From positions 1 through 64,000 of the forward strand of contig NZ_FOFM01000007.1 in NCBI RefSeq assembly GCF_900110875.1: DNA of 64,000 nucleotides, given 5' to 3'. This DNA is from Pseudovibrio axinellae (GTDB taxonomy: Bacteria > Pseudomonadota > Alphaproteobacteria > Rhizobiales > Stappiaceae). Below, one piece after another: positions 25,725-35,078 of this stretch; the stretch's first letter is position 1, and every line of letters starts with the position of its first letter. The notes under the pieces were generated by a model that did not search any database, was not told the DNA's origin, and saw only the letters and a list, made by a program, of their open reading frames with translations. The translations under genes and the position numbers were made by a program.

Positions 25725-27320
25725 TCACTGACCCGCGAAATGAAGCAGTTTTGCCTGCTTCACTTGTTTAATCGCTTCGATCTCTGAAATCGCAGTCTCT
25801 GGCAACTCACCATCAATCTCAACAAGACAGATCGCTTCTTCACCTTCAATCTTACGACCCAGGTTGAACGTTGCAATATTGATCTTTGCATCGCCGAGTA
25901 TGGAACCCAGCTGACCAATAAAGCCCGGCTTATCTTCGTTGGTCACGTAGAGCATGTTTTCGCCAAGCTCCGCTTCCATATTGATGCCTTTGATCTGAAT
26001 GATACGCGGCTTTTGATCACCAAACACAGTACCTGCAACCGAGCGTTCCTGACGCTCTGTTATAACAGTCAGGCGAATGTAGTTTTCATAGGCACCATGC
26101 TGCTCGCGGCGAACATCTTCAATAACAATGCCACGCTCTCTGGCAACTTCTGGAGCTGAAACCATATTCACGGTTTGAAGCAACGGACGAAGAACCCCTG
26201 TCAATGCAGCAGCTGTCATCGCTTTAACGTTCATTTCAGCAACATCACCTTCGTATTCAATACGAACAGCTTTAATGCCGGTTTCAGTCGCCTGCCCTGC
26301 AAACGAACCAAGTTGCTCAGCCAGTTTAACAAACGGAGCAAGGCGCGGAGCTTCCTCAGCAGAAATCGAAGGCATGTTCAGCGCATTGGTGACAGCACCG
26401 TTGACCAAATAGTCTGACATCTGCTCGGCAACCTGAAGCGCAACATTCTCCTGCGCTTCTGAAGTGGAGGCACCAAGGTGAGGTGTACAAACAAGATTTG
26501 GCGCACCAAACAGTGCATTTTCCTTGGCAGGCTCTTCCGTGAACACATCAACCGCAGCACCAGCAACCTTGCCGCTATCAAGCGCTGTACGCAAAGCAAT
26601 CTCGTCAACCAAACCACCACGAGCACAGTTGATCAGGTAGACACCGTCTTTCATGGTCTCAATCGCTTCAGCATCAATGATGTTGCGCGTGCGGTCTGTC
26701 AGCGGTGTATGCAAAGTAATAAAGTCAGCACGCTTGAACAGGTTTTCCAACTCAACCTTCTCAACACCAAGGTCAATGGCGCGTTCTTGAGAGAGGAATG
26801 GATCGAAGGCAATAACCTTCATCTTCAAGCCAATAGCCCGGTCCGCAACGATCGAACCAATATTACCACACCCAACAAGACCAAGCGTTTTAGAGGTAAC
26901 CTCGTTACCCATAAAGCGGGATTTTTCCCACTTGCCGGCCTGCGTTGAAACATCCGCAGCCGGAATCTGACGTGTCACGGCAAACATCATCGCAATCGCA
27001 TGCTCAGCAGTTGTGATCGCATTGCCGAACGGCGTGTTCATGACCACGATACCCTTGGCAGTCGCAGCCGGAATATCAACGTTATCAACGCCAATACCAG
27101 CGCGGCCAATAACCTTCAGGTTGCTTGCAACAGCGATAATCTTTTCGGTCGCCTTAGTTGCGGAGCGGATCGCAAGACCGTCATACTGACCAATAATTTC
27201 AGCAAGCTTTTCTTTGTCCTTGCCAACGTCAGGCAAGAAATCAACATCGCAGCCACGGTCTTTGAAGATCTGCACAGCAGCAGGGGAAAGCTTATCGGAA
27301 ATAAGAACTTTAGGAGCCAT
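25725..27320 (-). CDS. serA: D-3-phosphoglycerate dehydrogenase SerA
   Basis: Oxidises 3-phosphoglycerate to 3-phosphohydroxypyruvate with NAD, the first step of serine synthesis. 531 residues, the long type with an extra intervening domain. N-terminal split substrate domain and Rossmann domain (G-C-G-N-I-G at about 151-156), the catalytic Arg, Glu and His triad (His in C-T-P-H-L-G), then the allosteric substrate-binding insert and a C-terminal ACT domain at about 455-528 that would bind serine for feedback control. Follows serC by 133 bases on the same strand and probably shares its leader-controlled transcript. Confidence 0.97.
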   Translation of the reverse strand: MAPKVLISDKLSPAAVQIFKDRGCDVDFLPDVGKDKEKLAEIIGQYDGLAIRSATKATEKIIAVASNLKVIGRAGIGVDNVDIPAATAKGIVVMNTPFGNAITTAEHAIAMMFAVTRQIPAADVSTQAGKWEKSRFMGNEVTSKTLGLVGCGNIGSIVADRAIGLKMKVIAFDPFLSQERAIDLGVEKVELENLFKRADFITLHTPLTDRTRNIIDAEAIETMKDGVYLINCARGGLVDEIALRTALDSGKVAGAAVDVFTEEPAKENALFGAPNLVCTPHLGASTSEAQENVALQVAEQMSDYLVNGAVTNALNMPSISAEEAPRLAPFVKLAEQLGSFAGQATETGIKAVRIEYEGDVAEMNVKAMTAAALTGVLRPLLQTVNMVSAPEVARERGIVIEDVRREQHGAYENYIRLTVITERQERSVAGTVFGDQKPRIIQIKGINMEAELGENMLYVTNEDKPGFIGQLGSILGDAKINIATFNLGRKIEGEEAICLVEIDGELPETAISEIEAIKQVKQAKLLHFAGQ

Positions 27321-27453
27321 CGGGCTAACCTTTCAATGCAACAAAGGCATCTCACGACACGTTTCTGGTCGTTAATAAGATACACTTCACTCGTCAGCTT
27401 AACCGGTCACATGACGCGACCGGAACTTTGTCATCTATATGAAAGTATTGGCG

Positions 27454-28626
27454 TTATGCCGAAGCAAGCGCTGCTTTTTGAGTAGCAAAAGCATAGTCCA
27501 ACCAAGGAATAAGCGCTTCAACATTGGCCGTTTCTACCGTTGCACCACACCAGATCCGAAGACCGGAAGGAGCATCGCGGTAAGCACCGATGTCAAAGGC
27601 TACTTCTTCTTTGTCGAGGAAGCTCACAATCGCCTTAGCAAATGCCGCCTGAGCGTCTGCATCCAATGCAGAGATTTCAGGATCAACAATCTTCAAACAC
27701 ACGGAGGTGTTGGAACGAGTCGCCGGATCAACAGCGAGAAAATCAACCCACTGTGTTTTCTCAGCCCAAGTCGTGATTGCTGCTGTATTTGCATCTGCCC
27801 GTGCAATGAGTGCTTTCAAACCACCAAGCTCTTTGGCCCAACCCAAAGCATCCAGGTAATCTTCAACGCAAAGCATGCTTGGCGTGTTGATGGTCGCACC
27901 ACTAAAGATGCCGTCAATCAGCTTCCCACCTTTGGTAAGGCGGAAGATTTTTGGCATTGGCCATGCTGGAGTGTAGCTCTCAAGACGCTCAACAGCACGG
28001 GGGGATAAGATAAGCACGCCATGCGCAGCTTCACCACCCAGAACCTTCTGCCAGGAATATGTCACAACATCGAGCTTATCGAACTCAAGATCCTGAGCGA
28101 AAGCCGCAGAAGTTGCATCACAGATGGTCAATCCCTTGCGGTCAGCCGGGATAAAGTCACCGCTTGGAACACGAACACCAGAGGTGGTGCCATTCCAGGT
28201 GAAGACCACATCATGATCGAAATCTATAGATGAGAGATCTGGCAGCTCACCATAATCAGCTTCAATCTTGCGAGCATCCGCTAGTTTGAGCTGTTTCAAA
28301 ACATCAGAAACCCAACCAGAACCAAAACTCTCCCAGGCAACCATGTCGACTGGGCGCTCTCCAAGCAGCGACCACAGTGCCATTTCAACAGCACCAGTGT
28401 CAGAAGCAGGAACAATTCCGATTTTGTAATCAGCGGGCACTTCGAGGACTTCACGAGTCAACTCGATAGCTTCTTTCAGCTTAGCCTTACCGATCTTAGA
28501 GCGGTGTGATCTGCCAAGCGGCGCATCCGTTAAGGCTGCGGGTGTCCATCCAGGACGCTTGGCACAAGGGCCCGAAGAAAAGTTCGGGTTCGCCGGTTTT
28601 GTCGCCGGCAACGTCATATTTGTCAT
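27454..28626 (-). CDS. serC: Phosphoserine aminotransferase SerC (alphaproteobacterial long form)
   Basis: PLP-dependent transamination of 3-phosphohydroxypyruvate with glutamate, second step of serine synthesis (and the matching step of pyridoxal synthesis). About 390 residues. P-N-F-S-S-G-P-C near the N-terminus, the catalytic Lys in S-W-Q-K-V-L-G-G, and the alphaproteobacterial R-L-T-K-G-G-K region are present. The frame is open 29 codons upstream, but these would read through the leader RNA; the Met at 28626 has GAGG 9 bases before it. A second Met three codons later is also possible. First gene of serC-serA. Confidence 0.95.
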   Translation of the reverse strand: MTNMTLPATKPANPNFSSGPCAKRPGWTPAALTDAPLGRSHRSKIGKAKLKEAIELTREVLEVPADYKIGIVPASDTGAVEMALWSLLGERPVDMVAWESFGSGWVSDVLKQLKLADARKIEADYGELPDLSSIDFDHDVVFTWNGTTSGVRVPSGDFIPADRKGLTICDATSAAFAQDLEFDKLDVVTYSWQKVLGGEAAHGVLILSPRAVERLESYTPAWPMPKIFRLTKGGKLIDGIFSGATINTPSMLCVEDYLDALGWAKELGGLKALIARADANTAAITTWAEKTQWVDFLAVDPATRSNTSVCLKIVDPEISALDADAQAAFAKAIVSFLDKEEVAFDIGAYRDAPSGLRIWCGATVETANVEALIPWLDYAFATQKAALASA

Positions 28627-28629
28627 TTT

Positions 28630-28710
28630 AGCTATCCTCACAGATAGGCGCCCTTCGTTGGGGAAGGGTGTCCCACGGACGGGTCTAAGCGAAACGACGT
28701 ACCTCGTCAA
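28630..28710 (-). promoter_or_regulatory. serC leader RNA
   Basis: Structured 5' UTR directly before serC, matching in position and general shape the serC motif reported for alphaproteobacterial serC-serA operons (from memory; alignment not run). Hairpins seen on the minus strand: a CCC/GGG arm at 28683-28672, CCCTTC/GAAGGG at 28668-28651, and CTATC-TGTGAG-GATAG at 28647-28632, the last holding the GAGG ribosome site. It probably controls serC translation; its ligand is not known to me. Confidence 0.8.
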
Positions 28711-28942
28711 CACGTGTTTTCAGCTAGCAAAACAAACAGACCAATAAACGCAGGGCATCATTGTGTTTATTTCACAAACCGGCCCGGTGGATAACCATTA
28801 TTTCAATAGAGTCTATAAGGCCTACAATGTCATAGGGAAGAGAGTCACATGACAGACTCATGCAATTTACACCAAGAGAGGATGCTCACCCCCTCTCCTT
28901 CCGCCAAGCAACACGTTGACAAAGCCTCTCTTCTTCGATAAG

Positions 28943-28956
28943 AGTGCATATGCACT
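28943..28956. promoter_or_regulatory. Candidate MarR operator 1
   Basis: Perfect 14-bp palindrome AGTGCATATGCACT about 90 bases before marR, with weaker outer symmetry ATAAG/CTTAT. Its core GTGCATATGCAC recurs almost exactly before the RND adaptor gene. Likely binding site of the adjacent MarR protein. Confidence 0.55.
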
Positions 28957-29047
28957 TATTTATTGCATAGCTGTGTAACTGGACTTAAATCCAAACCCAG
29001 CCATTGGCTAGGATAACGAAGACAAGGTGTAAAAGCCGAGGTGTAGC

Positions 29048-29488
29048 ATGACAAACTTAGATCACTATAGTTCAGAGACTTTTGAAGAGGCCTGTGTTTG
29101 CCAAGCAATGCGACGGGTCGCCCGTAACATTACACGCCGCTACGAGCATGCTCTAAAGCCAGTTAACCTAAAGGCTGGTCAGTTCACCATTCTTGCCTCT
29201 CTATTGCTCGATGAACCAATCAAACTGAGCGATCTGGCAAATGGCCTGGGCATGGATCGTACAACGCTGACAAAAGATCTGGCGCCTCTTGAACGGCGTA
29301 GCCTAGTAGAATCTTTGCCAAATAAAACAGACCGTCGGATCCGCGACTTAGCCCTTACAGAGCAAGGGAAGACACTTCTGAAGCAAGCGATCCCTTTGTG
29401 GGACAAAGCTCAGAAAGTCACATTAAAGCAACTGGACACCTCTGAATGGCGCTCTCTTCGTTCCGGTCTCGATAAGCTGACAGCCTGA
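29048..29488 (+). CDS. MarR family transcriptional regulator
   Basis: 146 residues, dimeric winged helix-turn-helix. The recognition region at about 62-85 (S-D-L-A-N-G-L-G-M-D-R-T-T-L-T-K-D) and the wing with D-R-R-I-R (about 96-100) fit the family. Two Cys near the N-terminus (Cys14, Cys16) might allow redox sensing, as in other MarR members, but this is a guess. GAGG lies before the ATG. It sits 100 bases upstream of an RND efflux pair with palindromic sites on both sides, so it very likely represses itself and the pump. Confidence 0.9.
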   Translation: MTNLDHYSSETFEEACVCQAMRRVARNITRRYEHALKPVNLKAGQFTILASLLLDEPIKLSDLANGLGMDRTTLTKDLAPLERRSLVESLPNKTDRRIRDLALTEQGKTLLKQAIPLWDKAQKVTLKQLDTSEWRSLRSGLDKLTA

Positions 29489-29527
29489 AGATCACCTAAA
29501 TCGGTTCACCGGTTCAACATTAATTTC

Positions 29528-29547
29528 ATAGGTGCATATCCACCTAT
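29528..29547. promoter_or_regulatory. Candidate MarR operator 2
   Basis: Inverted repeat ATAGGTG-CATATC-CACCTAT, 41 bases before the RND adaptor gene. The core GTGCATATCCAC differs by one base from the core of the palindrome upstream of marR. Confidence 0.55.
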
Positions 29548-29587
29548 CTCGTTACCCCAATACGATTGAATAGAAGGACATGAAGCC

Positions 29588-30715
29588 ATGAAACTTCGAA
29601 AGCCAACAATACTACGCAGTGGTGCAGTATTCCTTTTTCTAGGCATACTGGGTGCAGGCACTTTAACAATGCATCACTTATCTGGCTCCAAAAGCCAAGC
29701 CAGCGACTTCGCGCAGAAACTCATCCCTGTTCAAAGTGATTTCATCAAGCTTTCAGGTGGCTATCAGATTGAAGACGAATTTGTCGGTCGGCTGGAACCT
29801 GCGCAGCAGTCCAACGTTGCCTTTGAGCAAAACGGGCTTGTACTTTCTATGGAAGCCGATGAAGGAGACAGAGTCCAAAAAGGTGACATTATCGCCCGCT
29901 TGGACACGCAAATCCTAGAGGCAGAACGCACCCGACTGGAAGGCCAGCTTCAACAGGTCTCTTCTCAGCTAAGGCTCTCAGTTCTTACCGAAAAAAGACA
30001 GATAATACTGCGCGACAAAGGGCATGTGACACAACAAAAAGCTGATGAAGCAAGCTTAAACAGAGCCGCTCTGGAAGGTCAGAAAGCTGCCGTTGTCGCC
30101 GCCTTGAAGAGCAATGAAATTAGCCTGAAAAAATCCGTTTTGTATGCTCCTTTTAACGGCACCGTTGGTCAGCGTTATCTCGACACGGGCAGTGTGATTA
30201 GCGCCGGAACACCGGTTGTAAACTTACTTGAGACCGACAAGCCACAAGTACGCCTTGGTATTTCTCCTGAAGCTGTGAAAGGCCTTAAAACTGGTCAGTC
30301 TGTAGAATTCTATGCGGACAGCCAAACCTTGCAAGGCAGCATCCTCGCAATACGGCCCGACATTTCACAACAAACACGCACCGTATCCATCCTCGCCCAG
30401 ATTGAGAACAAAAAAGACGGACGTTTCGGCGACACTGTGCGTTTAAAACTCCCACGCCACATCGCCGCCAGTGGAAGCTGGGTTCCGATCTCCGCCTTGT
30501 CTGAGGGCGAAAAGGGCCTTTGGGTTGTTTTGACACTAGCCCCTCAAGAGGAAGGCCAAAGCTACCGTGTAACCAAGGATGCGGTTGAAGTTCTTTATAC
30601 AGATGGGAAGTCTGCCTATGTCCGCGGCGCTTTGAGCGAGGGTCAGCGATACATAAGCTCTGGGCGCAATCGGATTATTCCCGGCCAGCAGGTAACCCTA
30701 GCCAAAGCATCGTGA
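29588..30715 (+). CDS. RND efflux periplasmic adaptor (membrane fusion protein)
   Basis: 375 residues of the HlyD/AcrA-like family. Signal or anchor helix at about 12-30 without an obvious lipobox Cys, lipoyl half-motifs around E-A-D-E-G-D-R-V-Q-K-G-D (about 96-107) and Y-A-P-F-N-G-T-V (about 184-191), alpha-hairpin between them, then beta-barrel and membrane-proximal domains. It bridges the inner-membrane pump and an outer-membrane channel. Ends 8 bases before the pump start. No outer-membrane factor gene follows, so a channel encoded elsewhere would be used. Confidence 0.93.
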   Translation: MKLRKPTILRSGAVFLFLGILGAGTLTMHHLSGSKSQASDFAQKLIPVQSDFIKLSGGYQIEDEFVGRLEPAQQSNVAFEQNGLVLSMEADEGDRVQKGDIIARLDTQILEAERTRLEGQLQQVSSQLRLSVLTEKRQIILRDKGHVTQQKADEASLNRAALEGQKAAVVAALKSNEISLKKSVLYAPFNGTVGQRYLDTGSVISAGTPVVNLLETDKPQVRLGISPEAVKGLKTGQSVEFYADSQTLQGSILAIRPDISQQTRTVSILAQIENKKDGRFGDTVRLKLPRHIAASGSWVPISALSEGEKGLWVVLTLAPQEEGQSYRVTKDAVEVLYTDGKSAYVRGALSEGQRYISSGRNRIIPGQQVTLAKAS

Positions 30716-30723
30716 ACGGAACC

Positions 30724-33700
30724 ATGAAAACACTTCTATATAGAAATACACGTCTCCTGTTTCTAGTTCTCTCCGTGATCGTTGCACTTGCAATCTTGGC
30801 CATTAATTCAATAGGACGCCAGGAAGACCCGTCCATCACAGGCATCTATGCAACCATTGTAACGCCATATCCAGGCGCCGAACCGGCCCGGGTAGAAGCG
30901 TTGGTGACAGAGAAAGTCGAGGAGAAACTGCGCGAAATACCAGAAATTGAAGACATCAATTCGCTCTCAAAATCTGGTGTGTCCGTTGTCTCCGTCGAGC
31001 TGTCAATTTACCTGCCCCATGATGAGATTGAACAAGTCTGGTCAGAGCTTCGTGACGCAGTTGCCGAGGCATACAACAACTTCCCAAGTGGCGTTCCCGA
31101 ACCGCAAATTGATATCGACCGTTTTGGCGCTTTTACGACCATCAGCGCCATTGGTATGAACGGCTCAGTGCCTGTCAACCCAGCCCTGCAAAGGCGATAT
31201 GCAGAGCTGCTTCAAGATCAACTGCGGCAGGTTCCAGACACCAAACTGGTGCGGATCTACGGTGATCAGGAGGAAGAAATCCGCATTTCGGTTGAACCAG
31301 AGTGGATGGCTTCCCTTGGCATCACTATGGATGACATTGCAAACCTTTCACGAGCTGCAGATGTGAAGGTTCCAGCAGGGCAGCTCTACGGCAATTCTCT
31401 CACGCTTCCTCTAGAGGTTGATGGCGAAATTGATAGTCTGCAACGGGTGCGCAATATCCCGATCACGTCAGATGAAAATGGCTCCATTCTTCGGCTCGGG
31501 GACATAGCCAGAATTGAGCGCGTAACAGCAGACCCACCGCGTGAGTTGGCTTATGCCAACGGCCACCAAGTGGTTCTTGTCGGTGCGCAGATCGAAAGCG
31601 ATCGCCGCGTTGATGTCTGGATCACTGACGTCTACAAAACCCTTCAGTCTTTTGAAGCCGAACTGCCTGCGGGCCTTTCTCATGAGCTACTCTTTGACCA
31701 AAGCAAATACACTGCCGAGCGCTTTGTAACCCTTGGCAAGAATATGCTCATCGGTATCGCGCTGGTAGTCTTGGTTCTGTTTGTCTCTCTTGGGTGGCGC
31801 TCAGCAGTGGTTGTTGCGAGCATCATTCCGCTGGCGACCATGGGAACCTTGATTATTATGAACGCGCTGGGTCTTGAGATTCAGCAAATGTCCATAACCG
31901 GTCTCATCGTTGCCCTTGGCCTTTTGGTCGATGCAGCAGTCGTTATGTCAGACGAGATCAAGCGGAGAATACAAGATGGACTTTCAGCCTTAGAGGCCGT
32001 GAGAGATTCCGTTGGCCGCCTGACTATTCCGCTCTTGGCATCTACCGTGACCACCATTTTAGCCTACGTACCAATGTCTTTGCTTCCCGGCCCTCCGGGT
32101 GACTTCGTTGGCTCGATTGCCATGAGCGTTATGATCATGCTGGCCGTTTCCTTTATCCTGGCAGTGACGGTTGCCCCTGCTATTGCCGGTAAGCTGATGG
32201 CAAAAGGTCAGCGAGAGGCAACAGCATTTTGGCAGACCGGAATTTCACTACCCCGGTTAGGCCGTGCTTTTGATGCTTCAATCCGCCTTGCATTGGAACA
32301 CAAAGGACCTGCAATTGTAGGCTCACTGGTTCTGCCAATCATGGGTTTTCTGGTATTTCCAACACTAACAGCCCAGTTCTTCCCAGGTGTGGAACGCGAC
32401 CAGTTGTACATTGAGGTCAAAATGCCTGGCGACACGGCATTTGCGACAACGAAAAGCCTTGTCCAAAGGATGGATGCAACCCTTCAACAAGAAGAGGACA
32501 TCAAACGGTCATTCTGGGTTGTCGGCGAAAGCGCACCTTCATTTTATTACAATATGAAAATGAACCAGGATGGCGTCCCAAGCTATGCAGAAGCGCTAAT
32601 AACAACAGTATCGCCAGAGGCAACCGAGCGCCTCATTCCTGCCCTGCAAGATCAATTGGACAAGGACTATCCAGAAGCGCAGATTTTGGTCCGTGGTCTG
32701 GTACAAGGCCCTCCTGTGGATGCGCCAGTAGAAATCAGACTATTCGGTACGGACCTTGAAGTCCTTCGTCAGTACGGCGAAACCGTACGCCAATCCATGT
32801 CCAATGTACCTGAAATCACCCACACTCGGGCAAATTTGAGCGGTGCCGATCCAAAACTGCAATTCAAGCTGGATGAAGAAAAAGTCCGCCTCGCCGGTCT
32901 GACCCTTGGTGACGTTGCAAGACAAATTGACACGAACCTGTCAGGCACAGTCGGAGGCTCCCTCGTTGAAGCAAGTGAAGAACTGAACCTGCGCTTCCGC
33001 GTTGGCCAAACCAAGCGCGATAGCACCTATGACCTCAGATCAATGCTCATTATCCCGCTGCACACGTCGACAGCGACACAAAATGGGCAAGACCTGACCG
33101 CCATACCGCTATCAGCTTTGGGAACTCTGAATCTACAGCCATCTGATAGCCCAATTGCACGGCGCAATGGCGAACGAGTGAATACGGTTCAAGGCTTCAT
33201 CAAACAAAGCACACTTCCAGAAGAATCTTTAAAGCAGGTCATGGCAAACCTTGATGCTGTCAACTTCAAACTACCACCTGGATACCGGCTGGAGCTTGGC
33301 GGAGATTCTGACGCTCGTGCTGAGACCGCTGCAAATCTGGCAAAATCCGCCGGGCTTGTCATCATCTTGACCATCATAACCATCTTCTTGACCTACGGTT
33401 CCTACCGCCTTTCGATCATCACACTGCTGGTGGCTGGTCTCTCGATGGGGTTAAGCCTGCTGTCCCTTGCTATATTCCAGTATCCATTTGGAATTAACGC
33501 CTTGATTGGAACGATTGGATCGATAGGTGTCTCTGTCAATGCTGGCATTATAATACTCACCGGACTGCAGGCCGATGAAAACGCTATGCAGGGCGACCCG
33601 AAAGCCATACGCGGTGTTGTTAACCGCTCCTCTCGGCATATCCTATCAACCACGCTAACAACAGTTGGGGGCTTTACCCCACTGATTATTGGAGCAGGTT

Positions 33701-33891
33701 CCTTCTGGCCACCATTTGCCATGGCAATTGCAGGAGGTGTTTTCCTCTCAATGGTGATCTCGTTCTACTTCACGCCAGTCATGTTTGCCCTCACACTGAG
33801 CAAGAAACACGCAGCAGCGGACGGAGCACAGCAAAGATCTGCCGAATTTCAGGATAAGGAGCAGATCAGCATCATGGCTGCAGCAGAATAA
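30724..33891 (+). CDS. RND efflux pump, inner-membrane permease
   Basis: About 1055 residues, twelve helices with two large periplasmic loops, HAE1-like multidrug pump family. Start: the ATG at 30724 has CGGAA upstream and is preferred over an overlapping GTG at 30712. In helix 4 only one Asp is present (about D403 in L-L-V-D-A-A), where AcrB has an Asp pair; in helix 10 the proton-relay Lys position reads Val (G-V-S-V-N-A-G). This fits a subclass of RND pumps distinct from AcrB, with substrates unknown. Probably co-transcribed with the adaptor and controlled by the upstream MarR protein. Confidence 0.93.
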   Translation: MKTLLYRNTRLLFLVLSVIVALAILAINSIGRQEDPSITGIYATIVTPYPGAEPARVEALVTEKVEEKLREIPEIEDINSLSKSGVSVVSVELSIYLPHDEIEQVWSELRDAVAEAYNNFPSGVPEPQIDIDRFGAFTTISAIGMNGSVPVNPALQRRYAELLQDQLRQVPDTKLVRIYGDQEEEIRISVEPEWMASLGITMDDIANLSRAADVKVPAGQLYGNSLTLPLEVDGEIDSLQRVRNIPITSDENGSILRLGDIARIERVTADPPRELAYANGHQVVLVGAQIESDRRVDVWITDVYKTLQSFEAELPAGLSHELLFDQSKYTAERFVTLGKNMLIGIALVVLVLFVSLGWRSAVVVASIIPLATMGTLIIMNALGLEIQQMSITGLIVALGLLVDAAVVMSDEIKRRIQDGLSALEAVRDSVGRLTIPLLASTVTTILAYVPMSLLPGPPGDFVGSIAMSVMIMLAVSFILAVTVAPAIAGKLMAKGQREATAFWQTGISLPRLGRAFDASIRLALEHKGPAIVGSLVLPIMGFLVFPTLTAQFFPGVERDQLYIEVKMPGDTAFATTKSLVQRMDATLQQEEDIKRSFWVVGESAPSFYYNMKMNQDGVPSYAEALITTVSPEATERLIPALQDQLDKDYPEAQILVRGLVQGPPVDAPVEIRLFGTDLEVLRQYGETVRQSMSNVPEITHTRANLSGADPKLQFKLDEEKVRLAGLTLGDVARQIDTNLSGTVGGSLVEASEELNLRFRVGQTKRDSTYDLRSMLIIPLHTSTATQNGQDLTAIPLSALGTLNLQPSDSPIARRNGERVNTVQGFIKQSTLPEESLKQVMANLDAVNFKLPPGYRLELGGDSDARAETAANLAKSAGLVIILTIITIFLTYGSYRLSIITLLVAGLSMGLSLLSLAIFQYPFGINALIGTIGSIGVSVNAGIIILTGLQADENAMQGDPKAIRGVVNRSSRHILSTTLTTVGGFTPLIIGAGSFWPPFAMAIAGGVFLSMVISFYFTPVMFALTLSKKHAAADGAQQRSAEFQDKEQISIMAAAE

Positions 33892-33912
33892 CTGCATCCG
33901 CTAAATTATAGA

Positions 33913-33950
33913 AAAGGGAGCTATGCTTATCGATAAGCATAGCTCCCTTT
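33913..33950. terminator. Perfect 38-base palindrome, probable bidirectional terminator
   Basis: The sequence is its own reverse complement over 38 bases, centred on TATCGATA with AAAGGG and CCCTTT at its ends. It lies 22 bases past the RND pump stop and 63 bases before the end of the convergent beta-barrel gene, so it probably ends both transcripts. Confidence 0.75.
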
Positions 33951-34016
33951 AATTTTCACCGCATTTCAAGTCAGACCACAACGAACCTTGCAAATCTACG
34001 AAAAGCAGACTTTGCT

Positions 34017-34811
34017 TTAGTATTTCGTGACAATAGGCGCATCATATCTTTGGTTTGAAGAGCCACCGAATTCATAGCGCAACCCAACGCGCACTTCATG
34101 TGCTGCAAGGTTATCGTATTTGATACCTGAGACAGTTCCGTTACTTGCAAAAGACTTTGTCTTAACAGCCCCGATGTTCAGATAACGGTAGCCCGCGTCG
34201 ATATTCCAGTTGCTGTTAATTTCGTAGGAAGTGCCTGCCATGAGGGCCCACGAGAAATTCCACCAGTGCCCCTTAGGATAGTCGACCCGGGTACCATCAG
34301 GGTTGATCGCGCGTACATTTTTCACGTTCAAGGACGACGCACCAATACCTGCGCCTACATATGGCGTAAAACCATTGTAGTGACCCAAGTCAGCGTAAAC
34401 ATTCCAAAGAATTGTCCAAACGTCCAGCGTGGCAAATTCATCAGAAGCTTCGACCCCACCACTACAGGCACCAATACAATCGACTCTCCCTCGGAAGTCA
34501 GAATCCCACTCGTAGTCCACTGTGACATCAGTGCGAATATAGTCATTCATGCGGAAACCAACACCGACACCAACAACACCTGTTGGATCGAGTTCTTCAT
34601 CATTGAACTTGATGTGCGAAAACTTGGTCTTTGGGTCTCGGTAGACCTTGTAACCAATATCGCCACGCAAATACCAACCGCCACCAATTTCAATCTCTGG
34701 AAGCTCAGGCTCTTCAACAAAAACTGGTGCTGGCAGATCGGCTGCATAAGCAACTGTAGACGACACCAATGCAGCAGCAGTCAAAGACAACAATTTACTA
34801 AAATACTTCAT
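34017..34811 (-). CDS. Outer-membrane beta-barrel protein (Omp25/31-like)
   Basis: About 264 residues. Signal peptide ending Ala-Tyr-Ala-Ala-Asp near residue 24, then an acidic Pro/Glu linker and an eight-strand-type barrel with G-G-W-Y-L-R-G-D-I-G-Y at its first strand and alternating aromatic residues to a C-terminal strand. The L-P-A-P-V-F mature start and the Gly-Trp-Tyr-Leu-Arg motif resemble Omp25/Omp31/RopB proteins of Hyphomicrobiales. Two Cys close together (C-I-G-A-C, about 113-117) may form a loop disulfide. The ATG at 34811 has GAGGAC at good distance; one at 34817 is too close. Confidence 0.85.
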   Translation of the reverse strand: MKYFSKLLSLTAAALVSSTVAYAADLPAPVFVEEPELPEIEIGGGWYLRGDIGYKVYRDPKTKFSHIKFNDEELDPTGVVGVGVGFRMNDYIRTDVTVDYEWDSDFRGRVDCIGACSGGVEASDEFATLDVWTILWNVYADLGHYNGFTPYVGAGIGASSLNVKNVRAINPDGTRVDYPKGHWWNFSWALMAGTSYEINSNWNIDAGYRYLNIGAVKTKSFASNGTVSGIKYDNLAAHEVRVGLRYEFGGSSNQRYDAPIVTKY

Positions 34812-35017
34812 GCTCATGTCCTCTCAAACGGCACCGGTCCACGTGACAGTAGCCCTTGAATAAAACCTAAGCATTTTCTACAGGCAAAGAATTACCTATA
34901 AATTAACCAGTATTATTAACCCTAATATTTATTATTAACAAATAACTAATGCAGCTCTTCTTTGCTATTTCATAATAGTTAATTTACATTTACTTATGCG
35001 AAGCGCAATCATAAAAA

Positions 35018-35053
35018 CAAACAAGGCGGATATCCGAAAATACCCGCCTTGTT
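35018..35053 (-). terminator. glmM terminator
   Basis: Ten-bp stem AACAAGGCGG/CCGCCTTGTT with extra inner pairs; the minus strand continues TTGTTTTTAT. Lies 26 bases after the glmM stop. Confidence 0.8.
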
Positions 35054-35078
35054 ATTCAAAAATTTGCTTTTATTTCAA

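Noticed and set aside
30712-30723. GTG start for the RND pump overlapping the adaptor stop.
   Set aside because: No ribosome site precedes it, while the ATG at 30724 has one.
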